From NCBI GenBank assembly GCA_023101725.1, contig JALJCO010009025.1, positions 62,001 through 126,000 of the forward strand: DNA of 64,000 bases, read 5' to 3'. The notes under the pieces are model-generated. The model did no database searches. It was not told the DNA's origin and worked only from the letters and a program-made list of their open reading frames with translations. Positions 49,843 to 62,401 of the stretch are shown here, piece after piece. The translations under genes were made by a program, and so were the position numbers. The DNA comes from Atherinomorus stipes. Its lineage: Eukaryota > Chordata > Actinopteri > Atheriniformes > Atherinidae. Position 1 is the stretch's first letter. The number at the start of each line of letters is the position of its first letter.

Positions 49843-51318
49843 ATGGAGACCGCGGGCGCTTACGGCGCCAGGAAGGCCGGGAGCGTCGCTTTCGATCCGG
49901 TCGCCTTCTTCACACATCCCCGCACTATCCTCAGACTGCTTTCGTGGGTAAGCCTCTTCTGCAATATGTGGGTCTCCATGAGTGGACGGGCCTACCTGCA
50001 GCCCCCTTCTTACATCGCCTCAGCCTCTGCCTCGCGCTGTACCATGTCTTTATGTTCTCCAGTCATTTATTAATCAGGTTGTTTTAATTTTGATTTATTC
50101 ACTAATTTGTTTTTGCACAAGGCTGAGTGTATTTAAGTTACAGTTAAAGATATGAGAACCAGAAATCATTTCTGCCTCAGACACATCCATCTGTCTGGAG
50201 CCTCTTTGTGTCTAGATAAGCTAATTTAAGCGGTTTGGGTTTCAAAGCCTCCCAACCAGAATATATCCTCCTCTGTTTCCTGTGATGCCATACTGTGTAT
50301 CTGTGAGTCATCACGCAGGATTTAACATGCACTGGAGTAATAAGAAGTCAACATCATGTGTGTTTATCTCTCATAATTCAATTTAACATGACTTACAGAG
50401 ATTATGATTTAATAAGGCTGATTCAAAAGTACAACCCTGACAAGAAAACTGCTATAAAATGATATGTTCACAGATAATGACATAGTGCTTACAATGATGT
50501 GGGACTTAAACTGTTAAAAATTTGTAAAATATATAAAGGTAGTTATGATAAATTCCCCATATTCATAACACATTGTTTTTGTTGTTTTTTGGCAATCAAA
50601 TCTGAAGGCAGGAAGACATCCACTCTGTTAAGCTTTAATAATTTCAGCTGCCATAGCAAAAGGATGCTGAGGATATTTAGTGGTGACATAAAGTATGACC
50701 CCAAATAAGCAGCAAGATACAGTAGATGGATGGACTTACTATAATGTACAGTAACACACTTTGCAACTGTTCGTCTCATGAGAGTTTTTGCCATTTACTC
50801 TGAATTAAAATGCTGAGAAAAAACTGTGACCAAGTCACAGAACATTTGCTAGTTGCTTCTTTACTGACTTCTTGAAACTTTCTGACATCTCTGCTATCAT
50901 TTAAAACTAGCTTTGGTGAACACATAAAGTTGAAATAAAAGTTTCTACCTAATAAAGGAGGTTGTGTCAAATATGAGTCTGACAGTGACATTCACCATGA
51001 CTACAGTAGAAACTTGATTTAGTAATGATACAGTGCCATTTGGCTTTTCTGGGCAGTGAAATTATCAGTATGTCACTCTGAAACCGTCTGCATGACCAGC
51101 AGATGCACATGTAGTTATTTGGGTGGAACTAACATTTAAGAAATCGTATTTCTCAGTTTCATCTCATCATAACTCAGTCTGTGTGTCAGGGAGGAAAACT
51201 TTGCCATTTGTGTGGTTAGATGCTTCTCATTTGGAGTTAAAATAAGTGAACCAACACTTTTAAAGTGTGACATCATCATAGAAAGTAAAAATAACTGCAT
51301 TTTTGCAGCTTCAGTGGC

Positions 51319-51361
<43 letters not shown>

Positions 51362-53781
51362 CACACGAGTTGTTTTGTACTGGTGTGTCTGAGGAATGAA
51401 AGGTATTCTTGCACCAGTGTGAGTTCATTCTCTCCTGTCTGTCACATAATAAAGTGTCCCATGTGTCTCTCTGCAGGTTTTCTCCATAGTGGTGTTCAGC
51501 TGCATTGTGAACGAAGGCTACATCAACATCGGCAGCGAACGTTTGCTCTGCGTCTTTAACAACAATGCTGACGCCTGTAACTATGGCATCACCATAGGTG
51601 TGGCCTGTTTTCTGGGCAGCATCTGTTTCTTGATTTTGGATGTTTACTTTCCTTCCATGAGCAACGTCAAGGACAGGAGACGCGCGGTGTTGTTGGACCT
51701 CATATTCTCTGGTACGGAACAAACAGCAAGTTACACTGCCAGTCATAAACTCACTTCCTTACTACACAAATTTAAAAATGAGGACAATGTCTTTCATTTC
51801 TAAACAAAGTCTCAAACAAAAATAAGCACAATAGAAGAGAGATGGCTGACTGGGAGCGTACAGTATATTATCTTAAAATGGACGGCATGAATTTACCCTA
51901 GAAAGTTTTCAACAGTCCCATTTCCTTCCCCCAGGTCTGGCCAGCTTCTTGTGGTTCGTTGGCTTCTGTTTTCTGGCCAATCAGTGGCAGGCGACATCAC
52001 CAGAGGAGCTGCCGTTGGCTCAGGGCTCAGATGCTGCGAGAGCTACCATTGCTTTCTGCTTCTTCTCCATCCTCAGCTGGGTTTGTATCTGCTGATTCCC
52101 ACTCTTTTATCTGTGAGCACATTTGAGCCCATCCTCATCACTATCATCATCATGTGAGTTTGACCAGATGTGTCCCATGTATGTGTGTTTTCAGGGTTAT
52201 CAGAGTCTGATGGCCATGAACACATTTAAGAGTATTTCTTTCATGGAGGATAAGCAGAGGCTGCTGCCCAGGATTCCTGCCACCCTCTCTTTAGTCTAAC
52301 CCTTCCCTGCACTTTCAGATGCAGCTCTAGCAGAGCTGCTGCTGCTTGTACTGGGCTTCTTTCAGATGTCAGTGTGTGTTGAATGATGCGTGTGTGTTCA
52401 TGTATGAATTTCCTCAAAAGGCATCTCAGCGATGCTTTCTAGTTGGATTGCAGAACTACACAGGCAGGAAGTTTCTCAATCAATTATCAGCTGATGAATC
52501 AGTGGACCAAAACCTACAGCAGCCATTTATCTCACTGTCAGATTATGTGGACACGTTAAGATGTGGTTGCTCTGTGGATGAACAGTAATTCCTCCACTGA
52601 GAATTTATAGTATGTTTCAGTGAAGGAAATCAATGACATTTCTACTTCTTTGCTTAACATGAAAGGCTCCGGATTGATTAGAGATGGCAAGGTGTGAGAC
52701 AGCTTCCCGTTTCTTTGTTTAAAGCGTGCCAAACTAACCTGCTTGGCAGTTATACAGATTTGTCACATGTTGTTGTTAAAGACCCACAGCGTAACTTTTG
52801 GCAGTTTTCTCAAACTATCATCCTCTAAACTGGCATCCATCTTGCATCCTACCTGTACTGTGATTCACTCCAGCCAGTTAAAGACTTGACTCTTGTTCGG
52901 TTCCTTCCTCTCTTTCTTTTCCTCTTTTCCTGCAATAATGTTTCCTTGCGTTTCTTTGCCGAATCCGCCATGGTGTGTATTCAAAATAACTGCTGTGTTC
53001 ATATCTGCTTTATATCCATTTGCTAGTACGTGACGTGGTGCGCAACCAATAGTTGGCTGCATCTTACGCCCACGTCCCGGATGGGAAAGTTACAACGTTT
53101 CTCAGCCTCGGGACGCCTCTGGGCAGTGACGGCTCAAGAAATGTGCATAATGAAAGCGAGTCAGAAACACAGATATTTAAGGTGGAAAAGTTATGTTGTG
53201 GGTCTTTAAATTACTCTAGAAGTGCAGAGGAGCTTAGGACTTGTGAGGTTTGTGGAAGAAAATACTTCCTTTGGTGTGGACTTTGGGCTTTGTAACTGCA
53301 GCTCTACTTAACATGCTCAAAAAACTTACTTATGGTTCATGAAAACTCAAGATGCTCAACAGGACATCTCCAGAACTGATGGACTGTCTGAGCAGGAGCC
53401 AAATCTTACGGTATTGCTTTAATACCTTTCAAGCTACTTTATGGGCAATTTCTTAATGGAGCTTAACTGATAGTTAGGATATCTTGCTTGATCTGTGCTG
53501 CTTTGACATTTGATAGAAATGATTGTGTGTGTGTTTGTGTACTTTACTAACAGGCTGTGCTGACACTGAGTGCCCTTCGACGCTTCTTAACTGGCAGCAA
53601 CACAAACTTATTCACTTGGCAACACCTGGAGCCAGCCCCGAGCAATGCTCGAGCAACACCATACCCCATCCCCAATGGTGGGACCATAGTGACCACCAAT
53701 CCCTATCAAGCACCGCCCTTCACTGAGACCCTGGACCCCCAGAAACTCACGCAGCAAAGACCCATGGCTCCTGCCTTCTAG
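49843..53781 (+). CDS. syngr3: Synaptogyrin, SYNGR3-type, complete, 4 exons
   Basis: Synaptic-vesicle tetraspan (MARVEL) protein; mammalian SYNGR3 is neuronal and binds the dopamine transporter. Exons: 49843-49947, 51477-51711, 51935-52080, 53554-53781; 237 residues. Residues 14-34 hold the FDPVAFFTHPRTILRLLSW lead-in. Four membrane segments follow: VFSIVVFSCIVN, GVACFLGSICFLILDV, LASFLWFVGFCFLANQW and TIAFCFFSILSWAVLTLSA. The cytosolic loop has DRRRAVLLDLIFSG, strongly conserved in synaptogyrins. The C-terminal tail ends with PYQAPPFTETLD, the part most like SYNGR3; SYNGR1 is the main alternative. The GC-rich promoter and neighbouring 16p genes support SYNGR3. If the genome has two copies, a or b cannot be told here. 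Confidence 0.82.
51323..51366. repeat. (AC)n microsatellite in syngr3 intron 1
   Basis: About 22 AC units with one G interruption, 110 bases before the exon 2 acceptor. The rest of this 1.5 kb intron shows no defined element. Confidence 0.9.
52780..53205. mobile_element. TTAA-type MITE (AGACCCACA ends), copy 1, in syngr3 intron 3
   Basis: AGACCCACAGCGTAACTTTT at the left faces AAAAGTTATGTTGTGGGTCT at the right, with TTAA outside each end. Its interior aligns with the element at 58083-58431 (shared TAATGTTTCCTTG and GTTTCTTTGCC). No transposase. Confidence 0.75.
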
Positions 53782-54494
53782 AGACTCGTGCTCACTGAAA
53801 GAGAGATGTGATGTGAGGTGAATGGCACTGCAGACAGCGCCGGTACGGACAGCTTCCTGTCTTACTGTTTATTGGGTTTCCATCCTCTCCTGGGATTGGC
53901 AGGATTCTGGGTCCAAGTGTTAGATCTCTTTTCACCATGGTAACCGCTGGCTGAGCTTAGTTAGTTGTAACGCTCTGTGTCAAGAATACTGTCCTCTGTT
54001 CACGCACACACAGATATGCACGCAAATGCAGTCGTACTCACACCTGGAGACACGTGTAGATACACCTGGAGGTACAAACACACACACACACACACACCTC
54101 AGCTGCATGTTCATATGGTGAAGTGCAGATTAACATAGATGTAGATCACCGATGATGCTCCATCTGCCTTATGAAGGGACACAGTGGGACAAATGTGGAA
54201 GACAATGAAGCCAATTAGCTCCTTTTATCCATTTCTTTATGGCCCTCAGTCAGTTTGACCAATCACAGCTGCCCTAGAGACACGTGGCCTCCTATTGGCT
54301 GAAATTCAGTCAGTTAGACCAATAGATTGTAAGCAAATGACGGAGGGGGGCAGAACTTGCAGAAAATGCTTCATTTTCTTGGTAGGGGCATAAAGACAGG
54401 GCTGCTTAATGCATTCTGGATGCTATAGAGTTTCAGTGTGAAATATTCATGTGATTAAATATTTTATTGTAATATGCTGAAGTGGTAAAAAGAA

Positions 54495-54500
54495 AATAAA
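54495..54500 (+). terminator. Likely polyadenylation signal of syngr3
   Basis: AATAAA about 710 bases after the stop within an A-rich stretch. Confidence 0.45.
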
Positions 54501-54529
54501 AAAAATACCCACGATCAAGACTGTGAGTC

Positions 54530-56629
54530 TGCCTGTGTTCACATTATCTTTATTTATTTATTTGCTTCCTTCAATCTAAGAAACTCTTCTTAATATAATC
54601 ATGTATTGCGAGCGAGATCTGGGGATGTGTTAGGCATATTAATCAACATCTGCTGGAAAGCCATAATTAGAGTTGTGATGAATTCATTAGCAGTAGCAGA
54701 CAGCTGCTGAATGTTGGCTTTATTTTTAGATTAAAAGGCACATAGTGAATGGATTGCAACCCCCTTTTTAAATTCTTTTTTTTTTTCTAAGTCTTTATAT
54801 GCGAGGACAGGACAGAATAAGAATGGAGTCAAATGAAAGTCAGACAGGAAGTGGTTTTATTTCCAGCTCTGTCCAGTCGTACTCCTCAATGTGCATCATT
54901 CTCTGCTGCCATTAATCTGCAGGAACATTACACATTAAACATACTTGCAGTATCAACATCCTATAACAGTGACATCCTCATCATTCATCCTCATCATCAC
55001 CAGCACAATAAACTGACATTCAAAAATGTAGAAATTCACTCTTGAAGTTTTCATATCACCCCTGCTGTTTTAATAAAATATAATCTTTACCTTTTCTACA
55101 AAGTTTTACTTTACACACTGTTTTTTCTCACCTGCATAAGCCCTTCTGTACTTCTGTTTCTGTCATTGCCCTGCTCCAGTGCAGTTGAATCCCTTTAAAT
55201 ATTAAGAGGAGGCCAGCTGTAGGTTCAGACAGCAGGGGGCTCCCTAACTCTGCAGAGCTCTGATCACATGCATCACACTCAGCTGTGTTTAAACTACCTC
55301 TACCCTGAGAATACAAAGACAGAGAGGGGAAGTGGAGGGGGAGTGAGGAAACCGAACATTCGCATGGATGGAGGCAGAAAGAAGCGAGGTAGAAAGTACT
55401 AAAGCCTAGGTCACACTACATGATTTTAACTGAAAGGTTCAAAGAATTAGATTGATTTTTCAGGCTGTCGGGGTTGGGTGGATCCAGGTATGGAAGTTTT
55501 CATAGAAAGTCAAAAAGATTTCAAACTGCAATCTGTTAACGATCGAGCAACATCCAGAGGCAGTTTACTGACAGCAAAGAGAAGCCAAGAAAAGTCGAAA
55601 CAAAGATTCTTATTTTGCTCCTAAAAAGCTAATGCACAATATTAATAATATTATTACCCTTTTTTCTATGTGTGTTGGTTTTTTTGGGTGGTCGGGGTGA
55701 TGAGGGTTGGGGGTGGGGGGGGGACTTTAACAAATATCTGCATCACAAACTGCAACTACAAATTCAGCCTTTGATTTCCATATAAAATTCTTCACAATCT
55801 TTTTTTTACTTAAAAATTGATGGCTTTTGTCTTAAACTGCAAAAATGAAACACTCAAAATTGTAAGAAATAAATAATAACTTGATTGTAATTTGATCAAT
55901 TGTTCATTTTACTAGTTGCTGACTACTGTTGCTAATTAATCAACTTGTGGTTTTACTAACAACCCATCACTATGAAAAACTAAAGCTTCTTCAATGTAAA
56001 TATTTCCGGTTTTGTTTGGTCAAACATTATCAAAAAGTGAGCATCTGTTGTCCAGAGGGCAAAAATTGGTGTGAAGATTTAATCTTGGTCCCTTGATGCT
56101 TTATGGGACCAAAAAAAAGCGCTGAACAGGAAGGTGATTAGCAGATTCATCAGGAAATATAAAACAAATCATTTTTGTGTGCATGAGCAGATCAGCCACT
56201 AACATAACCTGTGCTCCACCTTCAGCATAGTTCTGGGCTGTATTCTGACCTAGGCTTGAGATGCAGGAAAACGATGAGTGAGGGCAAAAGGAGGAGAGCA
56301 AGCTAGAGGAAGGTAAGCGTTTGAGTAAATATAGGGGACGTGGCTACTGTCTGAACTAAAGCTAGGACTATGATAGAAGAAAAAGAAACTTCTTATGTGC
56401 ATCTTGTGTGCAGGTAGCACAAAGGAGTCTTTAAACACAGACACTCAATGACACACACACACACACACACACACAGTCTCAATGAGTTCAGCACACACCC
56501 TGTGAAGATCTTGTGAATGGACAGGACGATGGACCTAACAGGAAACGTTTATCCTTCCTGCTTCGGACTTTGTCTCTCTGGTGTAATGCAGCAGCACATT
56601 CAGCTCCTCTGATCCTCTCGCAGGTTTGT
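54530..56629. other. Spacer between the converging syngr3 and calcium-channel genes
   Basis: Both genes end toward this spacer. AT-rich, with a (CA)n run near 56452-56475 and a CTCF-like core (AGCAGGGGGC, 55231-55240). No gene seen; the right part is probably the channel gene's 3' UTR. Confidence 0.45.
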
Positions 56630-59600
56630 TCAGTCGTCCACAGAATTTCCCTCCAGCTGATTAAGAGAGAGGCTTGTGGCATCAAAGGACAGAGTCCGCC
56701 TTCTCAGCTCTACACGGCTGTCTATTAGCTGTGTTGCCGTAGTAACAGGCTCCTCTCCTGGTGGTGGGCTCACTCGCTGCTTCCTGTTCTTGCCTTCAAC
56801 TGGGGATGCTGAATGGCTGAGGCGGCTCCTTTGCTCCCCACAACTCGGGGAAAGGTGTCCGTTTTTGTGTGAGGAGGAGCTGGGTGGAGGGTGTGTGTGT
56901 GAGTGAGCTGAACTGTTATGACTGACCTCCCCGGCAACGTTGTCTACCTGGGAGGTGGGGTCTGACCTGACAGCAGGGTCAGGACATGCTGTTCTGGAGC
57001 TGCAGAGCGGAGCTGAGAGGGTGGCTTCGGTGCTGGTAACCCTCAAACTGGACGGGCCCTGTGGGCTGACGGGCCTCTCCTCTGCCTCTGCTTCTGGCTG
57101 TGAGTGACAGATGGGCTGTTCAGGTACACGTTCATGTGCAGTAGTTTCACTGTGGCTCCGGCTGTGGCTCCTGCAGGAGATCACCCTCTGGGGGTGTGTA
57201 TATTTCAGTGTGTGTACACTGGATGATCGCTGGCGTGGTGGAGTGGGAGAGACTGTGGGCACAGTGAGGCAGGAATCTGCCAGGTCGTCAGCTGAACCGC
57301 TCTGATCCACAGAGTCGCAGCGCACCGCCTCCTGAAGACACAACACATGTACAAGCACAGGCTTTTTACATGAGGTGGAGTGAAAGTTAAATGCCGCTAT
57401 AATCCCTTTGTCATGTGTTTAAATCATTTTTGTAGAAAGTAAATATAAAAACACTGTTACATTCAATGCAAAAGTACAATCTTCAAGAGTTTATCAACAG
57501 ATCCACCATTTTTTTTTTAAAGGTTTGATTGCTGTTTTAGTGTTTGTCTGCAGTGGCATGTATATCCATGATGTATAATAGAGACAGAAACCACACTCCA
57601 TGTCTTGTAACCCCAAAAGCTGGGACATTGTGTAAATTGTAAAATAAAAATGCAATTATTTGCAAATCACATAAATCAATATTTTATTCACAAAAGAACA
57701 AAGAAAATGTAACAGATTTGAATAAGTGAAGCGTTTTACTTTTTTACTATTTTAGTTTTAATAAGACGGCAGCCACCTGGCTCAGAAAAAGTTGGGCTGG
57801 GGTAAAGCGAGGCTGTGAAACTAAGTAGTACTGCAAAGAAACAGCTGGAGGACCATGTTTCAACTAATTAGGCTAAAGCTGTAAGTGTACTACCGCTCAA
57901 CCTGGTGTAGACTTAAGAAGGTGCTGGAAATGGAGAGCAACCAGTGAAAAGAGGAGATTTCTGTACACTTCAACTAATTAGGAAAAAAAAAACGGGTCAG
58001 TAACATGACAAAGAGCTCTGCAAAAAGAAGAAAAGATGGTCAGAGGTTTAGCAATAAAAACAAATGGAGGTTGAGTTCTTAAAGACCCACAACGGAACTT
58101 TTAGCAGTTTTCTCAGTGACGAGCCCCCTATCGACGGCTGAACGAGAATCCATCTTGCATCGTAAATGTACTGTGAGCTCACTTCAGCCAGTAAAAGACA
58201 GTCTTATCTTGACTCTTGCTTTGTCCCTTCCTGTCTTTCTTTTCCGCTCTTTCTCCGTAATGTTTCCTTGTGTTTCTTTGCCAAATCCAACATGATGCAC
58301 ATTCAAAACACCTGCTGTGTCGTCACACCTCGTCCCGGATACAAAACTTACATAGTGCAGTTTCTGAGCCTTGGGAAGCCTCTGAGTCAGAAACGCAGAT
58401 TTTTAAGGTCTAAAAGTTATGTTGCGTGTCTTTAATGCAAGGTTGCTAAGATTTTACATATTTCTTAATCTACAGCTCGAATCAATAAAACAGTTCCAGT
58501 ATCTGTGCGCAAGAAAGACAGCTGAAAATCAAAACCGAACACCAATGGTCTTTGGGCTCTGCACTGTATCAAAAACATGACAAAAAGTCAAAATTTTGTA
58601 TGCAAATCACTGCATGGGCTCAGAAAAACTTCCAGAAATTGTTTTCTGTGAACACAATTTACTGTGCAGTGCACAAATGATGCAAAGAATAAGCCATATA
58701 CTGTATGAACAATATTCAGAAACACCTTGCAAAGACAAAGTGGAAAACAGTTATGTGGTCAGAGAAATCCACATTTATAATTGTTGTCCACCCTCTTACT
58801 AAAGACAAGAGGCACCATCAGGCTTGTTTTCAGCATTAAATTCATTAACCTGCACCTCTGGGGGTATGGGGGTGTATTAGTGCCTATGCAACTGGCAACT
58901 TGTAATTCTTACATGGCTCCATAAATGCTGAAAAGTTTAAATGCATTTTAGAGCAGCATTATGCTCAGATCCAGAGGAAGATGTATTTTCAAGTCTTATC
59001 AGGAAAGACTGCACTTTTTCATGGGACTGTATACTGCATCTGTTGCAACAGCATGGCTTTATAGTAGCAGAGACCTGGTGCTGGACTCGCCTGCCTGTAG
59101 TCCTGAACTTTAAGCCATGGAAAACATTTGCACATGAAATGCAAAGAAGATGTGCTGTGTCAGAATAATTCCTCTCCTAGCGATGGGCCAGCTGGTCTCC
59201 TCAGGTCTCTGATATTTACAGACTATTATGAAAAGAACAGGAGATGTTACACTGTGGTAAATGTGGTTTCAACTTTGAGACATGTTGCTGTTGTCACAAA
59301 ATGCTCTATTTTAATGTTGAATGTGTTTTCTATGCTGTAAAGTGAATGAAATGTTTTTTTGTTTTTTCTTAGATATACAAATAATTGCATTCCGTTTTCT
59401 ACATGGAGCTGAGGTTATGAAAATGCATCTTCATGTTCACAAGAAAGTAATGAAAGGCTTTAGTAGAGTTGCTGAGATAAACAGGGAATTCCTTATTTTA
59501 TTCACTATCAACCAAAAAGCTGAAACAACGTTGCATTTCAACTTTATGGGCAACAGTGTATGTATCTCCATTTCTGTGGCAGAAAAATTCCTCACGGAAA

Positions 59601-60773
59601 ACATACACAGTGAATTTCATGAACATTTAAAAGTTTACCTGTTTAATTTGGTTAGCTTATTGAACTCATAGGATCTGTCTGTGAACTCTGGGATGTGTTT
59701 GAACTGAACTACTGATATGTATCCCAATAGAAATGTACCTCTTCACTGCCAGGACACATGCAACCAAACATTTTTTCAGAGTAGAAAATAGCATATAAAG
59801 ATTACCTCACACCTCAATATTTCACAATGATAAGGGCAAATAGCCATCACATAGAGTTTAACAGACCATGTAGCCAATTATCTACCAGTGAAATTGTCTT
59901 TGACTCACAGCTTGAAACTTTACAAACCATGTTATTGTGTTTCTAAATGGATTCTAAGTGCTTTTTCAGAGACTGTGTAATTTTGATTTATTTCCAATGA
60001 GTATGAAAATCCATAACCAGACTGTGCTTGTGTATTCTATCAGTATGAACATATAATCTCCCTTAATTAGATTTTTATGTTCAGCCAAGTTAATTCATCT
60101 CATTGCAGTGGTTGTTTCTATGCAGATCAAGTTAAAAGTTTGTGGTGTACTGCTGCACATCTTTAATATATTGTAATTGTGATATAAGAAATGAGGAGGC
60201 GACAACAACGCACCTGTCTGCGTAACCGTCTGCTTGCAGAGCGGAAGGACGTTGGTCTCTTCGGGACTGAATTATCTGGAACGTAGGAGGGACTCAGCTT
60301 GTTTCTGTCTAAACTGTCCTCAGGACTGAGCCAGTGAGAGGGACGGCTGCTGCCAGCATGTGTGGGACTCAGTCTGAGTGATGGATGTCTGTCCATACTG
60401 TGGCAAGACACGAGCTTGGGTCTGTCTGTGTTTTGATCTGGGTTTAGTCTGTATCCGTCCATACTGTGAGCAGAGCTGAGTCTGTGTCTGTTTATTCGAT
60501 GGGCTGGGCTGAACCTATAACCATCTATACTGTGAGCTGAGCTCAGTCTATGTCTGTTTATTCTGTGAGCTGGACTAAACCTGTATCCCTCCATGCTGTC
60601 GGCTGGAGTGAGTCTGTGCAGGGAGTGCCGGTCGATGCTCTGAGAGGTGCTGAGGCAGATCATCGGCCGTGAGCTACGTCCAGACCCCAGTGAAGCGCGG
60701 CTGAAGGCGGGCAGAGCCCCTGGGACCTGCAGCAGAGAGCTGCCTCCACTGGAGCCCAGTGATGACATGGAGC
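56630..60773 (-). CDS. cacna1h: C-terminal cytoplasmic tail of a probable T-type calcium channel (Cav3.2-like), 5' part outside window
   Basis: Two coding exons read on the minus strand: 60773-60214 (enters with one base borrowed from the previous exon) and 57331-56630 (ends in a stop), 420 residues. None of the channel's membrane domains is in the window, so the call rests on short motifs. The exon junction reads RRLRRQ/EAVRCDSVD followed by an acidic DDLADS, and the tail has ELRRRTLSFDATS near the end; both resemble conserved points in the tails of CACNA1G/CACNA1H. The rest is low-complexity Ser/Pro/His/Arg sequence. The first exon contains a 22-residue tandem repeat. The neighbourhood (human 16p13.3 genes) favours CACNA1H. 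T-type channels are low-voltage-activated plasma-membrane channels whose tail is regulatory. Any other large protein with a disordered tail remains possible. Confidence 0.5.
57603..59400. mobile_element. Decayed Tc1-like transposon, split by a TTAA MITE
   Basis: The left end (about 57609) carries ACCCCAAAAGCTGGGACATTG and ATGCAATTATTTGCAAATCA; the right end has ATACAAATAATTGCATTCCG. The interior (58440-59360) reads like a fish Tc1-type transposase gene with many stops and frame breaks, e.g. CAAAGTGGAAAACAGTTATG and GTATGGGGGTGTATTAGTG. It lies in the last intron of the channel gene, plus orientation. Confidence 0.65.
58083..58431. mobile_element. TTAA-type MITE (AGACCCACA ends), copy 2, nested in the Tc1-like relic
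   Basis: AGACCCACAACGGAACTTTT faces AAAAGTTATGTTGCGTGTCT, TTAA on both sides. Same family as 52780-53205, with an internal deletion relative to it. Confidence 0.75.
60457..60588 (-). repeat. 66-bp coding tandem repeat in the channel tail (two near-identical units)
   Basis: Each unit encodes 22 residues of the type RINRHRLSSAH + S(I/M)DGYRFSPAH. More diverged half-units flank it (SMEGYRFSPAH, SMDGYRLNPDQ, SMDRHPSLRLSP), so the array grew from an 11-residue motif. Confidence 0.7.
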
Positions 60774-60869
60774 CTGTAAATAATACAGCATGTGAACATG
60801 AACAAACACACACACAAAAAAACGATTAAGACAGAACATTTTTTACAAAGGAGAGGTATAACTGGAAAC

Positions 60870-61427
60870 TAGGGATGTCCGATATTATCGGCCTACCGAT
60901 ATTATCGGCTGATAATGTGATATCGGAAAATATCGTATCGGTTTGTGGACCGATGTTTTTAAAAATCTCTCGAGATTTTGTTGTTCCATAACGAAATCAT
61001 GCGAGATCTTGTTCCATTAGCACTGGTCCAGCCTCTACAGAAGTCCCTGTTATTGTGGAAGAACTTCATATCCCAGCATTCCTTTCAGAGTCATGTGACT
61101 ACAGTGCAGCTGCTGCTGCTACAGATTGACTTGCTTTAAAAACTGCTGGTTTCAAGTTGTTGGTTAAGTTTTCAAGTTGTCAGAAACATTATAATTAGCC
61201 ACATGTTGGCTAGTGCCTGCTAATATCTGATATCTGGCAGCCAGATGTCCAAAATGAACTCCTCTGGCCGAGTTAAGGCTATTTTAAGATCTTTGCTTTC
61301 AGAGCAGAGTATAGTTGTATTTCTCAAAATATGAGAGATACAACATTGACATTGGATATCGCAATTTAAGAGTTAGAAAATATCGAATATCGGATATCGG
61401 TAAAAAAGCCAATATCAAACATCCCTA
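60870..61427. mobile_element. hAT-type MITE with perfect 8-bp target-site duplication
   Basis: It starts TAGGGATGTCCGATATTATC and ends AATATCAAACATCCCTA. CTGGAAAC is present on both sides (60862-60869 and 61428-61435), exactly the 8-bp duplication of hAT transposition. The body repeats TATCGG/CCGATA motifs; no ORF. Confidence 0.9.
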
Positions 61428-62225
61428 CTGGAAACTAAAACTGCCAAGAATGTAGGGTTATTATTTACTAGAGGTATTTTATTTCAGAAACATTGACAAA
61501 ATATTCTCTACAATCAAGCTTTCATTTAAACTTAATGTGTAAAAGTCTTGAGCCACTCCACATTTCTTGACATATTGTGGGAAAACAGCAAATAAGTGCA
61601 ACAATTTACCAAAACATGGACAAATATATGCTTCAGAAATGCTGAGATCCAGGTTCTGGGGAGCATTCATCATACATAGGAGCTTGCCACTGATTTTCAA
61701 CCCAGTTCTTGTGTCATTTGGCAAACCTCAGCCTTTTCTCCCTGTTTGCTTTGATTAGGAATAGCTTCTTTACAGCCATCCTCTCTGACAAAACCATTTT
61801 CTGATGAGAATTCATCAGGGGAAAGTAGATGGATCCACTGAAGGTAATTTGTCCTTGAATCTGTGAATTGTATTTTTGTAAACTCAACCAAGAGTATTTG
61901 TACTGTAGCAAAACTGTGGAAAATATGACAACTTTGTCAGACTCTTTCTATTCTATATGACAGATCAACCACCTGGCTGCGAATACAAAGCAACAGCTTT
62001 TTGATGCTTCAGATCCCTGTATTCTTCCCATGAGATGAGGCCCAGATTCAACTCTCAGGTCCAGCTCCACCCACCTCTCCTTTTTTTGGGACATCCCTTT
62101 CAGCTACAGTTCATCAACTCTTACTGTAGACATGCTTACTTGTCCACTTTTTCTCAAATCCTTAAAAACAAACTGTTCTAAATATGCTGATTTATTAGCT
62201 AATATCACTTTGGGAATCACCTTGT

Positions 62226-62401
62226 TGGTGAAAAATGTTGTTGTACTCTCTGCCTGTTGCCAGTAAGTGGGGTTTGTTTCCTGTGAGGGTTGGACTCCTG
62301 CCCTTTATCACTGATTCTGTTCATAACTTATGGAGTGTGAAGCAGTTGGAATAAAATTTTGCATCTCCAAATCCGAAACCGTGGTCCTCAGCCAGAAATT
62401 C
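62226..62401 (+). mobile_element. LINE reverse-transcriptase relic, left part
   Basis: TCACTGATTCTGTTCATAAC, then a deletion, then a stretch reading ECEAVGIKFCISKSETVVLS, a typical non-LTR retrotransposon reverse-transcriptase segment. Broken, with no long ORF. Confidence 0.65.

Noticed and set aside
59321..59671. 116-codon plus-strand ORF
   Set aside because: It begins at the edge of the decayed Tc1-like element, has no recognisable motif, and is AT-rich; no support as a gene.
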